From Anaspis maculata (taxonomy: Eukaryota > Arthropoda > Insecta > Coleoptera > Scraptiidae), in NCBI GenBank assembly GCA_949128115.1, contig CASBRS010000033.1:558001-622000 (forward strand): a stretch of DNA of 64,000 nucleotides, read 5' to 3'. Position 1 is the first letter of the stretch; every line of letters starts with the position of its first letter. The notes under the pieces were generated by a model, which saw only the letters and a program-made list of their open reading frames with translations, searched no databases and was not told the origin of the DNA. The translations under genes and the position numbers were made by a program. This document shows positions 53,427-64,000 of this stretch, one piece after another.

Positions 53427-53590
53427 GAGGCTGTGAGCATAGTGTCGCCCTCCTTTATTGGCTACTGAACAAAAGCCAAAATCCATCAGTAATCTCCACA
53501 GAGTGCTATTGGAGAAAATCTGCTTTAGCCAAAGTGGGAACTACCCTTAAAGGACAAACACTCCAAGAAATTTTCAAAGTTGAAAGTAGT
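53427..53590 (+). pseudogene. Second SWIM-YqaJ gene, exon 3, first segment
   Basis: After TTTGTTACAG, reads GGCEHSVALLYWLLNKSQ and STECYWRKSALAKVGTTLK, matching GGCKHTVAFVAW and SVECYWKKSKLSSVGTS of the first gene. Cut by the MITE that follows. Confidence 0.75.
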
Positions 53591-54402
53591 ATAGTTGGTT
53601 CACTTGTACCGTGATTCTAGTAGGCTGGGCAAATTTCACAGTTTGGCATTGTAGACTTCACGTCCAACTGCCTAGTGTGCGCCTGAGCGTCTGGCTTCGG
53701 AAGATAGGTTATGTTGGTGTGACGGTGTGTTGACTGTTGCTGTCAAAAATGGAAAATTTACCGAAATCAACTTTGCAAATGGAGTGGATGTAGTTCACCT
53801 TTCACAAGTTCTTCAAATTTCTTGTTCCAGTACGATGTCCTGAGCAGTGAAATCAAGTATTAACGCCGATGAATCCCATCCCCACAAAAATTAGGAGGGT
53901 TCAGCCTCCCATCGTTTCCAGCCTTCCAGAGTGTGGGTACTTCTTTTAAAAACCAGGAATAGTTCACAATGCTTCCATATTATGTGGTTTTCGAAAATAG
54001 ATTCACGTCTTCTGCGCAAAGCTGAACGTTATGGGGTACATGCCCAGCACCTATTCCGCCCATTTTTCCTCCCAGAAGCGAGTTTTTGATGGCACTCTTG
54101 AGGACTTTAAAATGGGCACTGGACGTTATTGTTCAAGACACAAGCTGAGGCGCAAACACAGTTTCCACAGTAATGGGCATAATTTCACCACAATTTTCGT
54201 GAAACTCGTGATTTTCAGTCTATTTGACACTCGATTTGACAAACGGTAAAGTTGTTGATCTTGTCGTCAAGCTTAAACTTTCAAGAATCAATGCAACCAA
54301 CTGCCAAGTTCTAGGGAGTTTTCAAATATCAGATTTGAAAACTTAGAAACAAAATCTCACAGCCAACTAGAATCACGGTACAAGTGAACCTACTATACCA
54401 CT
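53591..54402. mobile_element. 0.8-kb MITE in the YqaJ coding sequence
   Basis: GTTCACTTGTACCGTGATTC (53598-53617) and its reverse complement (54370-54389) with matching GTATAG/CTATAC outside and TAG(T/A)(A/T)GGCTG inside form inverted ends of about 40 bp. YqaJ coding resumes after it. Exact ends and superfamily are unclear. Confidence 0.7.
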
Positions 54403-54620
54403 AAATCAACAACCTCAGATTTCAAATATAAAGTAGTTGAAAGTGGATTAAAAACAAATTCAGATGGAATTTTATTCACTTTTTATAGTGACAAGGAAAC
54501 CGATGCACAGAAGGTTTCCCTTCATCATTTGTTTGTATAAGACACTAGTACACTGTAAAACAATACAGAAGTTACGAAATAAAACCTTTGTAAAATACTG
54601 CAGTGATCTTTTATTGGAAG
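54403..54620 (+). pseudogene. Second SWIM-YqaJ gene, exon 3, second segment
   Basis: Reads FTFYSDKETDAQKVSLHHLF, aligning with YFRDPTDVIKLSIHHLLDSFF of the first gene, then decays through stops to the hAT MITE at 54621. Confidence 0.55.
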
Positions 54621-55459
54621 CAGGGCTGGGCAAGATACTTCGAAAAATGTATTCAAATGTATTCAAATACAAAATACAAAATACACGATCCAAGATAGTC
54701 GAAATACAAAATACAAACTACCTCTTGAAATGTCTTCAGAATACAAAATACAAAAAACGTATTTTGGAAAACCAAGAAGTTCCAAAATACAAAATACAAC
54801 CTGGGTATTTCAAAATACAAAATACATACGTATTTTGACATTTTTGTTGAAAGAACGGAAAATGCAGGTATTTCAATGATTTAGTCGCAACAATAAGTGA
54901 ATTATTATGAACTATAAAAAGACAAATAAAACAAACATGAATTAAAGAAAACCTAATATCCAAACCTTTTTTCAACTTCATTTATCAATTCTTCAAAATC
55001 ACAAATGATGCTTCCTTCGAGGACAATCAGCTTTTCCAAAATATTGTCCGACATCCGACATGGAACCTTTCGTGGCTGACAGGATGCACCCACCAGTAAA
55101 ACGTAAAAAATGTAATCGAACTTCGTAATCATCGATCCCAGTACAGATAGTGTGCGAAAGCAAGAAATGGCAATAAGGTGAAGTATAGTATTACCAAAAC
55201 AATCTAAGCCCAAACAGACTACAGAGCGTGGGGAACAAATGTATTTCGTATTTTGTATTTTGAAAATCAAAATACTTTCTCAAAAACTGTATTTCAAATA
55301 CAAAATACAAAATACCTCGCAAAATACTATCTGCCTGAACTATTCCAAAATACAAAATACAAATACTTCTCAATCAAATGTATTTAAATACAAAATACTC
55401 AAAAATGTATTTAGAATACGTATTTCAAATACTTGTATTTGAAATACCGCCCAGACCCG
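54621..55459. mobile_element. hAT-type MITE, 839 bp, with 8-bp target duplication
   Basis: CAGGGCTGGGCAAGATAC and the right end CCGCCCAGACCCG are inverted; ATTGGAAG flanks both sides (54613-54620, 55460-55467). Subterminal DNA is packed with AATACAAAATAC repeats in both orientations; the middle (54840-55230) is unique. Confidence 0.9.
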
Positions 55460-55632
55460 ATTGGAAGTGACGTGTGAAAAAGTGGCCAGTTTGACAAAAT
55501 AGTATAGGTAGGTACATGAGAGTCAAAAAATTATGTTTTGCTTAGAAAAGAGTAGTTCTCAGTTTTTTGCTCCATGCGTAATGGATCTAGTGGAGTATTC
55601 AGTACATATTTAGGATTTGTTATTAATTAGTA
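55460..55632 (+). other. Possible YqaJ continuation and spacer
   Basis: Immediately after the hAT MITE, EVTCEKVAS (starting across the junction) resembles ELRYARITAS of the intact YqaJ gene; beyond that nothing is recognisable. Confidence 0.3.
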
Positions 55633-55772
55633 TTATAGTGCTATTCTGTAAAAAAGAACATTCCATAAACGCTCTGTTATGTAAAAATTCGTGTCGGCGA
55701 TTGGCTGTTGCCTAGATAATAACAACGTAACAGAGCCTTTATGGAATGTAATTGTTTAAAGAATCGCACCAT
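55633..55772. mobile_element. Small hairpin MITE, 140 bp
   Basis: ACATTCCATAAACGCTCTGT at the left pairs with ACAGAGCCTTTATGGAATGT at the right; GTGC.ATTCT continues the match outward. Confidence 0.7.
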
Positions 55773-56153
55773 AAGTACACTGTAATGCATGTTATATAAA
55801 ATCGTGTCGAAAATGTGTTATTATAGCGACCAAAATCATTTCGAAAGTGCCACTTTATAGCTCTAGTGTTATGAATAGTACCAGTGCTATAAAATGTTAA
55901 CACTGCAAATATATAACTGCAGGTAGCTATCTATGATATTATTGATAATAATAATGGTCAAATACACTTATACATGCACCACAAGGTGACATGAAGGTAC
56001 TTTGGGAACGAGGCATATACATAACACCATTTTTAACTGCTAGACAACGAAGTTGCCGGTATCGTAGAAATGGTTCGACTTTGAAGACCAATAACTTTCG
56101 ATTGCCGAATGCGATTTCCACTCATTTGTTGTGTTGATCAGCCCAGTGTTTCT
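55773..56153. other. Unassigned spacer
   Basis: AT-rich, no gene or repeat recognised. Confidence 0.35.
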
Positions 56154-56847
56154 GTAACCTATCCTGTTAGAGTGAATGTTAAGAAACTCCTTGTAAAATT
56201 TCTATAGGGTGATACGTAAAATACTGCAAAATTGAACCGACTTCATCGTACCCCCATTTGCCAAAAAAAATTGTTATGTATTCCAATACAAAAATCATGC
56301 AGTGTGGTGTCTTTATCTCCAAAAGGTTTTGGAATTACCCAGATTGAAAGTCTAACATTGAAGATACAAATTTTTATGTTGAATGTTACAGATTTGCCTT
56401 GTGGCACGCGAGATTATTTCACTTTTGATGAATGGATGTTGATATTGAGCAAGATTGTTCGTACAACAGTCCAGGACAATTTTACTCTGATTTTACTTTG
56501 GCGGATGTTAGGTGGAAGAACAGCAGGACAGCTCAGGTTGCAATTTTTTCGAATGTCAATTTTTTTTTTTGGATTTCGGAAATGCCAATGGGCTCAAACT
56601 AAAGTACATCCTTGTAGCTTTCGAAAGAGACCAAAATGGTGAAAGTCCGTCAAGGAATAAACCCAGACGGATTGATTTCACAACGCTTATTTCACCAATA
56701 TGACTCCGTCCCTAGAATGATAAAAAAATATTTTTTCGAAAAATGGGGGTACGATGAAGTCGTTGCAATTTTGCACCATTTCACGTATTACCCAGTAGAA
56801 AAATTCACATGAAGTTTTTTAACATTCACTATTACAGGATGGGTTAC
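56154..56847. mobile_element. 0.7-kb inverted-repeat element
   Basis: GTAACCTATCCTGTTAGAGT and ACTATTACAGGATGGGTTAC are inverted; the match continues to GACTTCATCGTACCCCCATT on both sides, giving arms of about 110 bp. A 136-codon ORF inside is not recognised. Confidence 0.7.
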
Positions 56848-57216
56848 GGAAAGATCAAGCTAATTAACGCAACAACAAACAAAATGGAAATCGGAGTTCG
56901 ATAAGAGTGTTATCGCAGTGAACACGCATTTGACCGCTCTCCTAAGAATACGCGAAAACCACGTGTTTACAGTAGTGTTTTCACCCTGTTTTTTCGACCA
57001 ATCTGCTTTCCTTCGCATCCAGGACTCGTCTTGGACCAAGCCATCCATGGAAACATCCTTCTAATGCAGGTGTATTCTCAACAGAAACAGGTCAGTGGTA
57101 TCTATCCAAAGTTATATCTCGGCAAAAACAGCACTTTTTGCTGGATGCCAAGTGCGCCCGGCAGTGGCGTACCAATTGTTTACAATTGAACCTACTACGC
57201 TCTCAAACTGAATAAG
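56848..57216. other. Presumed 5' UTR of the non-LTR element
   Basis: No ORF of note; lies upstream of the ORF1 start at 57217. The element boundary is not visible. Confidence 0.3.
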
Positions 57217-57295
57217 ATGGCTTCTGACTACAGAAGCCCATCCACACACACAAACAGTACACAAAACAACACTCTTTCTTATGTTAACGCTGCTA
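57217..57295 (+). pseudogene. Non-LTR ORF1, N-terminal fragment
   Basis: ATG at 57217 opens a Ser/Thr/Asn-rich frame (MASDYRSPSTHTNST) which stops making sense at the insertion near 57295. Its last codons (NAAK) read in frame with the ORF1 remainder at about 61457 (RPSIMYPKK) if the 4.15-kb element is ignored. Confidence 0.65.
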
Positions 57296-57522
57296 AGTGT
57301 ATGGCCATAACGGCGCACCGACCATCGCCTGGTACCATCGCCTCGCCCATAGCCTCGTACCCTCGCCTCGACCATAGCACCATAGCCTGGCACCTTCGCC
57401 TAGACCATCGCCTTGTCCTAGAGCTACCTACTGTTATTATACGTTATTATACGTATAGGTAGTGCCCGAAGTCTTGACTTTCTGATTATTTGGCGATTGT
57501 TATTAGGAAGAAAATACGCAAA

Positions 57523-58429
57523 TACAGGGTTATTCAAAAGTCCGGAATAAAATTCATAACTTTTTTCCATATTTATTTCGGAAAAGATGCTCGAACAGGT
57601 CGATTTTTAAAAACGGTAAGCCGTTTTTTCATTACACGTGTCATGTTCTACCGTCAACCCCCCAGCCCCAAGCCACCCTTAGTATTTTTTTTCAAATAGC
57701 ACCCTATGTCTTGTGGGGGCTCGTTGGAAAGCTTGTCGAAAACTCTATTCAGATCTACCATTGAAAATTAGATCGGACGTTTCACCATGAAGCTTTGAGG
57801 AACCCCAGTTTTACTTAACAGTCCGGAAAAAAATTCATAATTTTTTTCCATATTTATTCCGGAAAAAACGCTCGAACAGGTCGATTTCTAAAAACGGTAA
57901 GCCGTTTTTTCATGACACGTGTCATGTTTTACCGTCAACCTCCTAACCCCAAGCCACCCTTGATATTTTTTTTCAAATGGCACCTGGCAAATGGGTGGCT
58001 TGGGGTTAGAGGGTTGACGGTAGAACATGACACGTGTCATGAAAAAACGGCTTACCGTTTTTAGAAATCAACCTGTTCGAGCGTTTTTTTTTAAATAAAT
58101 ATGGAAAAAAGCTATGAATTTTATTCTGGACTGTTAAGTTAAACTGAGGTTCCTTATAACTTCATGATGAAGCGTCCGATCTAATTTTCAATGGTAGATC
58201 TGAATAGAGTTTTTGACGAGCTTTCCAATGAGCCCCCACAAGCCATATGGTGCCATTTGAAAAAAAATACTAAGGGTGGCTGGGGGTTAGGGGGTTGACG
58301 GTAGAACATGACACGTGTCATGAAAAGACGGCTTACCGTTTTTAGAAATCGACCTGTTGAAGCGTTTTTTCCGAAATAAATATGGAAAAAAATTATGAAT
58401 TTTATTCCGGACTTTTGAATAACCCTGTA
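57523..58429. mobile_element. Mariner-like palindrome, TACAGGGTTATTC ends
   Basis: TACAGGGTTATTCAAAAGTC at 57523 and its reverse complement ending at 58429, with TA following. Inside, a unit ending in TTTTTTTTCAAAT..GCACC is present twice direct and twice inverted (GACACGTGTCATG appears four times), so the element is a duplicated foldback. No ORF. Confidence 0.75.
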
Positions 58430-58516
58430 TATCTACCACAGTTATGGACTTAAATATTGCACTTAGCAGCCCAAACATGAGAAATGTTTGGCGAATGCAT
58501 GCAATCACAAACTCAA

Positions 58517-59320
58517 AAAAAATCGGTTGTGTCACCCCAAAACTTCCCCGATGAGTAGCAAGGAACGGATGGAAATTTTATTATGAAATGATGTTCCTTC
58601 GGGTGGGAAATTGGAGAAAAAGATTGAAGAATTGAGATGTTTTTTCTAATTAGGGATTCATTTAGAGCTCCATCATTTGAGTCTCGTCTTGATGAGCTAG
58701 GCCGGTGGATTTTAAAGCGGGAAACTCTCGGAAAACTTTAAGAATTTCAAGAGAAATTGCCTGGAAATGTTCAAGAATCAATTACCTTTTGTTTGAAGAA
58801 GGTTAGTATGAATCTGTTCACAAGCGAAAAAGTTACAAATTTGCATGTTTTCATTATAGGAACCAAATAATGTAAAAGAAAAGCGAGTGAGGCAGTCAGA
58901 CGCATTAGTAGGTGATCGATCCGAAACTGGCACCACAGAAACATTGAAAATAGTTTGCAGGAAATAGAAAATTTTGAAAACTTGAATTTACCGGGAAAAC
59001 CTCAAAAAAAATTCCAAATCTTATTATGAAAATCGTCAATTACGGCTTCACTTTAAGCTCCATCATTTTATCCGGTTTCGATAACCCAAATCTGTTTTAC
59101 ATTTTCAACAGGGGAATTCCCGGGAAATTGAGAAGAAAATCATTCGAAAATGTTCAAGAGCCAGTAGTCTCTTGTTTGAAAGAAAAAGATAAAAATCTGT
59201 TCACGGGATAAAAAGTTGGAAAATTTGCGGTTTTTCTAGAGATGAAAACTCGGAAACCGTGAGTTCTATTTCGAAAATTTTCTTTCCAAAAATTAATTTA
59301 ATTTTTTCTCCAACTTTCAT
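58517..59320 (+). repeat. Dispersed repeat R-B, copy 3
   Basis: Collinear with 51098-51830; begins AATCGGTTGTGTCACCCCAA. No ORF. Confidence 0.65.
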
Positions 59321-59589
59321 TCCCAGCATGTCTGCACCTAAAATGAATATTTCGTGGGGCTCACCGCATGTCAAAGTTGGCATAGTAGTTTTCTCAAATT
59401 CACAGAATATACTTATTTCATTTTGAAAAAAATACTGTCAGAAAACCGGAATCGTGCCGATTTTGAAAATGGGACTACACGACGCCCAATCAAATATACT
59501 TTCGATATCAGTTTGACTTTTTTGAAAAAAGTTGATCGCCGAGCAGTAATGAATTTTTGAGTGGAGTCCTGCATCAAAGGCGAGTCGTT

Positions 59590-60207
59590 CTGTTCAAAAT
59601 TCGGGCGAGAGGCCCTCTCAGGTGGCAACGGCTAGGAGAAATTTTGAAAATTCATACCGCTCGACTGGAAAATGGTGGAAGATTGCAACTCCAGACTTGA
59701 TTTGACTCTTTTGTTTTGTTGGTTGCTGCGAAATTTGGTTCCAATCCATCTGATAGATTTTGAATAATTGAATGGTAAAGTTTTGAATTTTGACATTCTT
59801 TATTATTTGACAGATGACAGATAGGGGAAAACTTTTAACTGTTCTGAATACAGTTTTTTATGGACTCTCAAGCGGTATATTGCAAGTCAAGTTCCGTGAT
59901 GTATAACATCTATCATTCTTTGGTAGTGGCATTTCCGTTTGACAGATAAGAGCCAAAAACTAATGGGCTCATTCCAGGGACCAACAATGTCCGCATGCCG
60001 AATTTTAAGTCGATCGGATCAACGCTGCGGCTGTAATCGTAGAAGGTTACAGACAAGACACACATACAGACAGACATCACTCCAAAAATGTTCCTAATCA
60101 TCCTGGGGGACCTCAAAATGGATATATCCGTCTTCATCTCGAAAAAAAAATTTTGCGCGTTCACAATACTTCCCCTCCTCGTTGGGTGGTGGGTCGGGGA
60201 AGTAAAA
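59590..60207 (+). repeat. Repeat family B, copy 2
   Basis: Collinear with 25850-26486 and ends GGGTCGGGGAAGT, comparable with GGGGCCGGGAAAGT of copy 1. The CA-rich run is shorter here. Confidence 0.7.
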
Positions 60208-60259
60208 AGAAAACACCAATATGAAATGAAAACCAAATAGAGAAATTACACGTTTCAAC

Positions 60260-61200
60260 TAGGTACCTATATTTCGCGACTTTCTTCCCGTTTTCTGTGT
60301 TTTATTCCTTCTTTTTGAACGTACTTCAACTATTTCTGCGCGATACTTTCCATGCGTTGTTATTCTTTCTTTGCGCTCTTCCGCTATTTTTCCTGCATTT
60401 CATTCTTTCCTTACACGCGTCGACTGCCCTTTTTTGCAATTTTCTTCCCTTTATGTGTGATGTATTCCTTCTTTTCAATTTTTTTCAATTATAACGATTT
60501 CTGTGATTTTTAGCCCTGTTCCTTGTTTTACAACGCGTTCTTCTTAGCTTCTTCCCGCATAACACCCTCATTTTGCTCCTCAGTCCCGTTGGTGTCTATT
60601 GGTAGCATATTGCCACAAAACCAATGTCTTTTGGTGGTTTTATTACTATTTCTTGCGATATTTCGCCCTTTTTTTTCAAATTTACGACGCGTTATTTTTA
60701 GCTTCCCCTTCCTAACACCCCTTTTTTGCTCCCCAGCTCCGCTGGTGTGTTTTATCTTCCTTTTAGTTTCATTTCCATTTCGTTCGGGGGATTGCATATC
60801 CACCTGGCGCCAAAAAAAATACACTGCGCAGCTTTCCATACTTCAGATTTTTTTCTCGAAAGTTTGTGGATCTCCAGCAAAATTCCCTTTGAAAAAGCTT
60901 CTTGGTCACTGTTTGTAGTCCATTCCTACTTTTGCGACGATCAAAATCGAGATTCCCTTTATGACACGGTTACCGTCGTTTATTACTTTCTACCCTTCTA
61001 CTTTCTGCCTCGACGAATATTTTTGAATTCTAGTCACATCTTCAGATTCTACATTGAATTTAGAAAGGGAAAAATGTCCTTGATATTTTTTATTCGGAGG
61101 CTTCGTTTTCGAGAATTTGAGTTTCGATGTCTGGAAACATGGTCAAAAGAGCTGCTTTTATTACTGGACTTTAAAATCAAATTGAAAAACCCAACATATT
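60260..61200. other. Pyrimidine-rich stretch with a direct duplication
   Basis: Very T/C-rich on the plus strand. ACAACGCGTTCTT...TTAGCTTC...TAACACCC..TTTTGCTCC at about 60530-60590 recurs at about 60683-60740. ORFs here reflect base bias rather than genes. Confidence 0.4.
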
Positions 61201-61451
61201 GCTGCAAAAATCACGTGCGATGGGCGATGGTCTGAACAATACCATGCTCTATTTCTCGAGGCAAGGCTATGGTGCCAGGCTATGGTACAAGGCGATGGTC
61301 GGTGCGCCGTTGTGGACACGAAAAGCCAGGCGATGTGCGAGGCCTCACTGCGGACACTTACATTTAAAACAATGCATCTATTTTTTCTAGAGTACGAGGC
61401 TATGGGCCAGGCGATGGTACCAGGCGATGGTCGGTGCGCCGTTATGGCCAC

Positions 61452-62527
61452 ACACCAAGTCTCGCCCTTCAATAATGTACCCGAAAAAAGAACAAGCAAT
61501 TATTATGAACATCAACGAAGAACTAACAAGAATAGATTATGTGAAATCAATTGGTAAAATTGTGGGTCCTAAAAACATCATGTTTGCCTCTCGGATTTCA
61601 AACGACCGCATGTGCATTTATTTGTCATCTCCACAGATGGTAAATGACCTAACAAGCAAGTACAAGTTTATTACTATCAAAGGTGTCGACATAGGAATCC
61701 AAAAACTGATTACTCCCTCCAAAAGAATTATAATATCGAACGTTTGCCCATCAATTCCAAATGAAATCATTGAACAAGAAATTAAGAATACCGGAATGAA
61801 ACTGGTTTCACCAATATCTTTTCTCAGAGCAGGTTATGGTTATGAGGATGAAGAGTATTCTCACGTCTTGACCTTCAGAAGGCATGTTTATGCCTCCCCT
61901 GATAAAAAAACTGAATTAACTCCAACTTTGGTCATTAACTATGAAAATACTAACTATCGCATCTTCCTAACATATGACGATCTTACATGTTTTATCTGCG
62001 GTCAGCAGGGGCATATCTCTAGCTCATGTCGGGCTCAACAAAAACAACAACAACAACCCTTAGTATCCCAGACCTTGGAAAATCTTGAAGTCAACCTACA
62101 AAAAGGTTCAGGAAAACGCCCCCCTCCATCAGAGAGTTTAGACTCACCGGCGATAGATGAACAGATAGATAAATCACAAGATCCTTTCGATGATATTGAA
62201 GCATCTCAGGAATCTCTATCTGCCCCCTTTGTTAAGCCTAGAAATCTACCAAAAAAACAGAAAATCTCGAAACCTGACACCGAGCTCACGAAAAACAAAA
62301 CTTCTAGCTCCTCGGAATCTCTTAACATGGACGCAGATTTCGAAATTATCCAAACTCTTATAGATAAAAACCAGAAAGCATCTCCCCTGACCTTTGACGT
62401 TTTCAAGGGTTTCCTTGAAAATTGTAAAGGAAACAATAACCCATTACTCGAAGCTAAACGGTGCACAAATGATGTTGATTCGCTGATAAATATGATGTTT
62501 GAAATTATCATGACCACTGCTCCTTAA
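61452..62527 (+). CDS. Non-LTR retrotransposon ORF1 (nucleic-acid-binding, CCHC)
   Basis: Open frame of about 355 codons after the insertion junction. Seen: an alpha/beta domain (IIISNVCPSIPNEIIEQEI, RRHVYASPD, YRIFLTYDD), a zinc knuckle CFICGQQGHISSSC near residue 187, then a Gln run, a Ser/Pro/acidic linker and a helical C-terminus. This is the ORF1 layout of I/Jockey-group elements, which coats the RNA in retrotransposition. It lacks its own start, which lies at 57217. No ORF2 follows within 1.4 kb, so the element is 3' truncated or its ORF2 was lost. Confidence 0.8.
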
Positions 62528-62565
62528 AGGGTTGGAATGAGGGCCATGAACTTCCCAAACGTTTC

Positions 62566-62587
62566 ACCAGGGCGACACCGCCCTGGT
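62566..62587 (+). other. Perfect 9-bp stem hairpin after ORF1
   Basis: ACCAGGGCG - ACAC - CGCCCTGGT, 40 bp downstream of the ORF1 stop, GC-rich in AT-rich DNA. Could be a structured RNA at the ORF1/ORF2 junction. Confidence 0.4.
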
Positions 62588-62935
62588 TATTATATGAGGG
62601 AGTGAATTTATTTAATTGAAATGTGGGCAACTGAATTCGGTCATCCTATCGACTGATTGAAAATGCTTTGACGTATTATGGTGACGGCTGAAATAATTGA
62701 TTCGTTCTTCTTAATCAAGGAAACACCATTAAATGAGTTTTTGACTGCTATATTGAAGAAAATTGATTGACAGTGGGTCTTAGAAAGTAAAATGAGTGAA
62801 GGATGGTGTACAAGTAATATGAATGTTTGTTAAGTTTTATGGATGATTTTTCGGGTCTTTTGCGCAACACACACAATATGGTAAATCAAAAATTCTCTAA
62901 TTACTGAAGTCAGGCATTGAATTATTAGCACATAC
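62588..62935. other. Unassigned spacer
   Basis: No gene or repeat recognised. Confidence 0.35.
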
Positions 62936-63132
62936 CAGCGTTTAACGTCATCGTTGTCTTTTTCTCTTCGGTCGTTTCTTCCTCTAAATGGTACAGCAAG
63001 GGGTGACACTCGTGAGTTTGGCTCAGCTCGGTACTCGGACGTGGTGCACACACTCTGTAAAACCAAAGACTGATCTCTCTGATTTTTCTGCTCTAGATTG
63101 ATCCTCCACGGCTTTTTGGGGGGGTTTTTATA
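62936..63132 (-). promoter_or_regulatory. Possible minus-strand promoter and first non-coding exon
   Basis: A TATAAAAA box (63132-63125) in a GGGCGGATATAAAAAC context is followed about 30 bp later by an initiator-like GATCAATC and, further on, by a good splice donor CTG|GTATGT at 62935. No ATG lies between, so it would be a 5' UTR exon. Purely signal-based. Confidence 0.25.
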
Positions 63133-64000
63133 TCCGCCCAATTTTTGGGTGGGTGGTCCATCGCGTGAGATTTTTCCTACTGGTGTGCGTCAGACCCATA
63201 AAAGTCGTTAGTTTGTATAAACACTTGTCAAGCGGTATTAGATTTATTTGAATTTTTATTTATTGCTTTTTTGCCGCGAAATGTTTCAGTTAACACCTCG
63301 CTTGACACTTGTTTATATGTGGGTTTGATTGTTTATATTTGAATGTCGCGCTTTGCGTTTTTTCTCACGGATTGAGTTTTCTTTGTGTTGGATCGCACGT
63401 GCGTCCACTTACTGTTTTTTTTCTTGGTGTATATGTGTTTGTTTCAAGAGGCACTTAGTTTTTATTCATGTCTGCTGCGCCCTTGTTTTGTGTGTTTGTA
63501 AAAGGGTGGTGTTTATTCCCCGAGATTTGGCTGAAACTAATTTGTTTAAATGTATTCTGGATTAAAGTTACTTCATAATTATGGTTTGATAGTTATGTGA
63601 AAAATATTTTGAGATTAGTATGTACTGAGAATAGATCCTCCTGCAAGTATCGTGTGATAAGGGATTCTACGTTTCACTGGGGCCTGTATGTGCCGTAGGT
63701 AGGTATTGAATGTGCGTGAAAATACTTGAACACGTTATATTGATGCAGCAGTGCAGTGATTTGTTTTGAGTGAGTTGCAGTTTCAGGCATGCCTAGGTGT
63801 GCTAGTTATTTTCAACAGGCAAGCCAATCTCAATCCACCACAACTTAAACCCTAACCTGGAAAATAGATCTATGAAAGGAAAGTTCACCCGCATCCAAAA
63901 AAATAATCAGAAATCTCATGAAAGGCGAGGAAAACACAATGAATCATCCACGAACACAAAGTAACACTTCTCTTGACTCACGAGAAGAAAATCTATCCCA
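63133..64000. other. Unassigned right edge
   Basis: T-rich; short ORFs only. No repeat or gene recognised. Confidence 0.35.

Larger units (their letters stand above)
57297..61451. mobile_element. 4.15-kb element with GGCGCACCGACCATCGCCTG ends, inserted in ORF1
   Basis: TGGCCATAACGGCGCACCGA near 57303 and its reverse complement near 61446 begin inverted ends of about 60 bp, built of reiterated CCATCGCCTGG / CCATAGCCT motifs that extend inward irregularly. AAGT flanks both sides. The inside holds a mariner-like palindrome, repeats R-B and B, and a T-rich tract; no transposase was recognised. Confidence 0.7.

Noticed and set aside
60297..61235. ORFs of 65-169 codons on the plus strand
   Set aside because: Phe/Leu/Ser-rich products follow from the pyrimidine-rich tract; no domain and no splice structure.
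61282..61557. Frame starting in the 4.15-kb element and entering ORF1
   Set aside because: It is a read-through across the insertion junction; the natural ORF1 start is at 57217.
1..64000. CRISPR arrays, bacterial operons, rRNA genes
   Set aside because: No regularly spaced short repeats, no ribosome-binding-site-led gene strings, and no conserved rRNA segments were seen.

Overview
This window reads as nuclear DNA of an arthropod, most likely an insect. It is AT-rich and intron-bearing, with (TACC)n-type simple repeats, and almost everything in it is mobile-element sequence. The species cannot be named from sequence alone. No rRNA, CRISPR array, bacterial operon or clearly intact conserved host gene was seen. 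The best host-gene candidate is a two-exon DM9-like gene on the minus strand at 17.5-18.4 kb.

Layout. (1) 0-3.4 kb: the 3' end of a retroelement or endogenous retrovirus. It holds the tail of a chuvirus-type glycoprotein, a second type I membrane glycoprotein, a helical protein, and an LTR-like region with repeats and a TATA box. (2) 4.0-4.95 kb: a four-unit satellite. (3) 5.1-10.8 kb: a minus-strand non-LTR retrotransposon endonuclease gene split by a 4.0-kb ISL2EU-type DNA transposon. The transposon has terminal inverted repeats, a THAP plus DDE transposase (damaged), and an intact three-exon SWIM-YqaJ nuclease gene. (4) 10.8-23.3 kb: minisatellite, hAT-type MITEs with target duplications, a 2.1-kb palindrome, the DM9-like gene, and a 2.0-kb transposon with a matching empty site elsewhere in the window. 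(5) 23.29-49.97 kb: one decayed Ty3/Gypsy provirus of errantivirus type. It has 5' LTR, tRNA-Ser primer site, gag, protease, RT, RNase H, a macro (ADP-ribose-binding) domain, integrase, a spliced env, a purine tract and a 3' LTR. It is swollen to 26.7 kb by at least ten nested insertions. (6) 50-57 kb: dispersed repeats and a second, broken SWIM-YqaJ gene hit by a solo LTR, a 0.8-kb MITE and a hAT MITE. (7) 57.2-62.5 kb: a non-LTR ORF1 gene with a CCHC knuckle, split by a 4.15-kb element that itself holds further repeats. (8) 62.5-64 kb: mostly unassigned, with a possible minus-strand promoter.

The observation most worth following is the macro domain of OARD1/TARG1 type fused in frame after RNase H in the Gypsy Pol. 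Next are the unusual three-gene 3' module at the left edge, the shared ATAT target choice of three solo LTRs, and the run of large palindromes (one carrying tRNA-like Pol III boxes in both arms).
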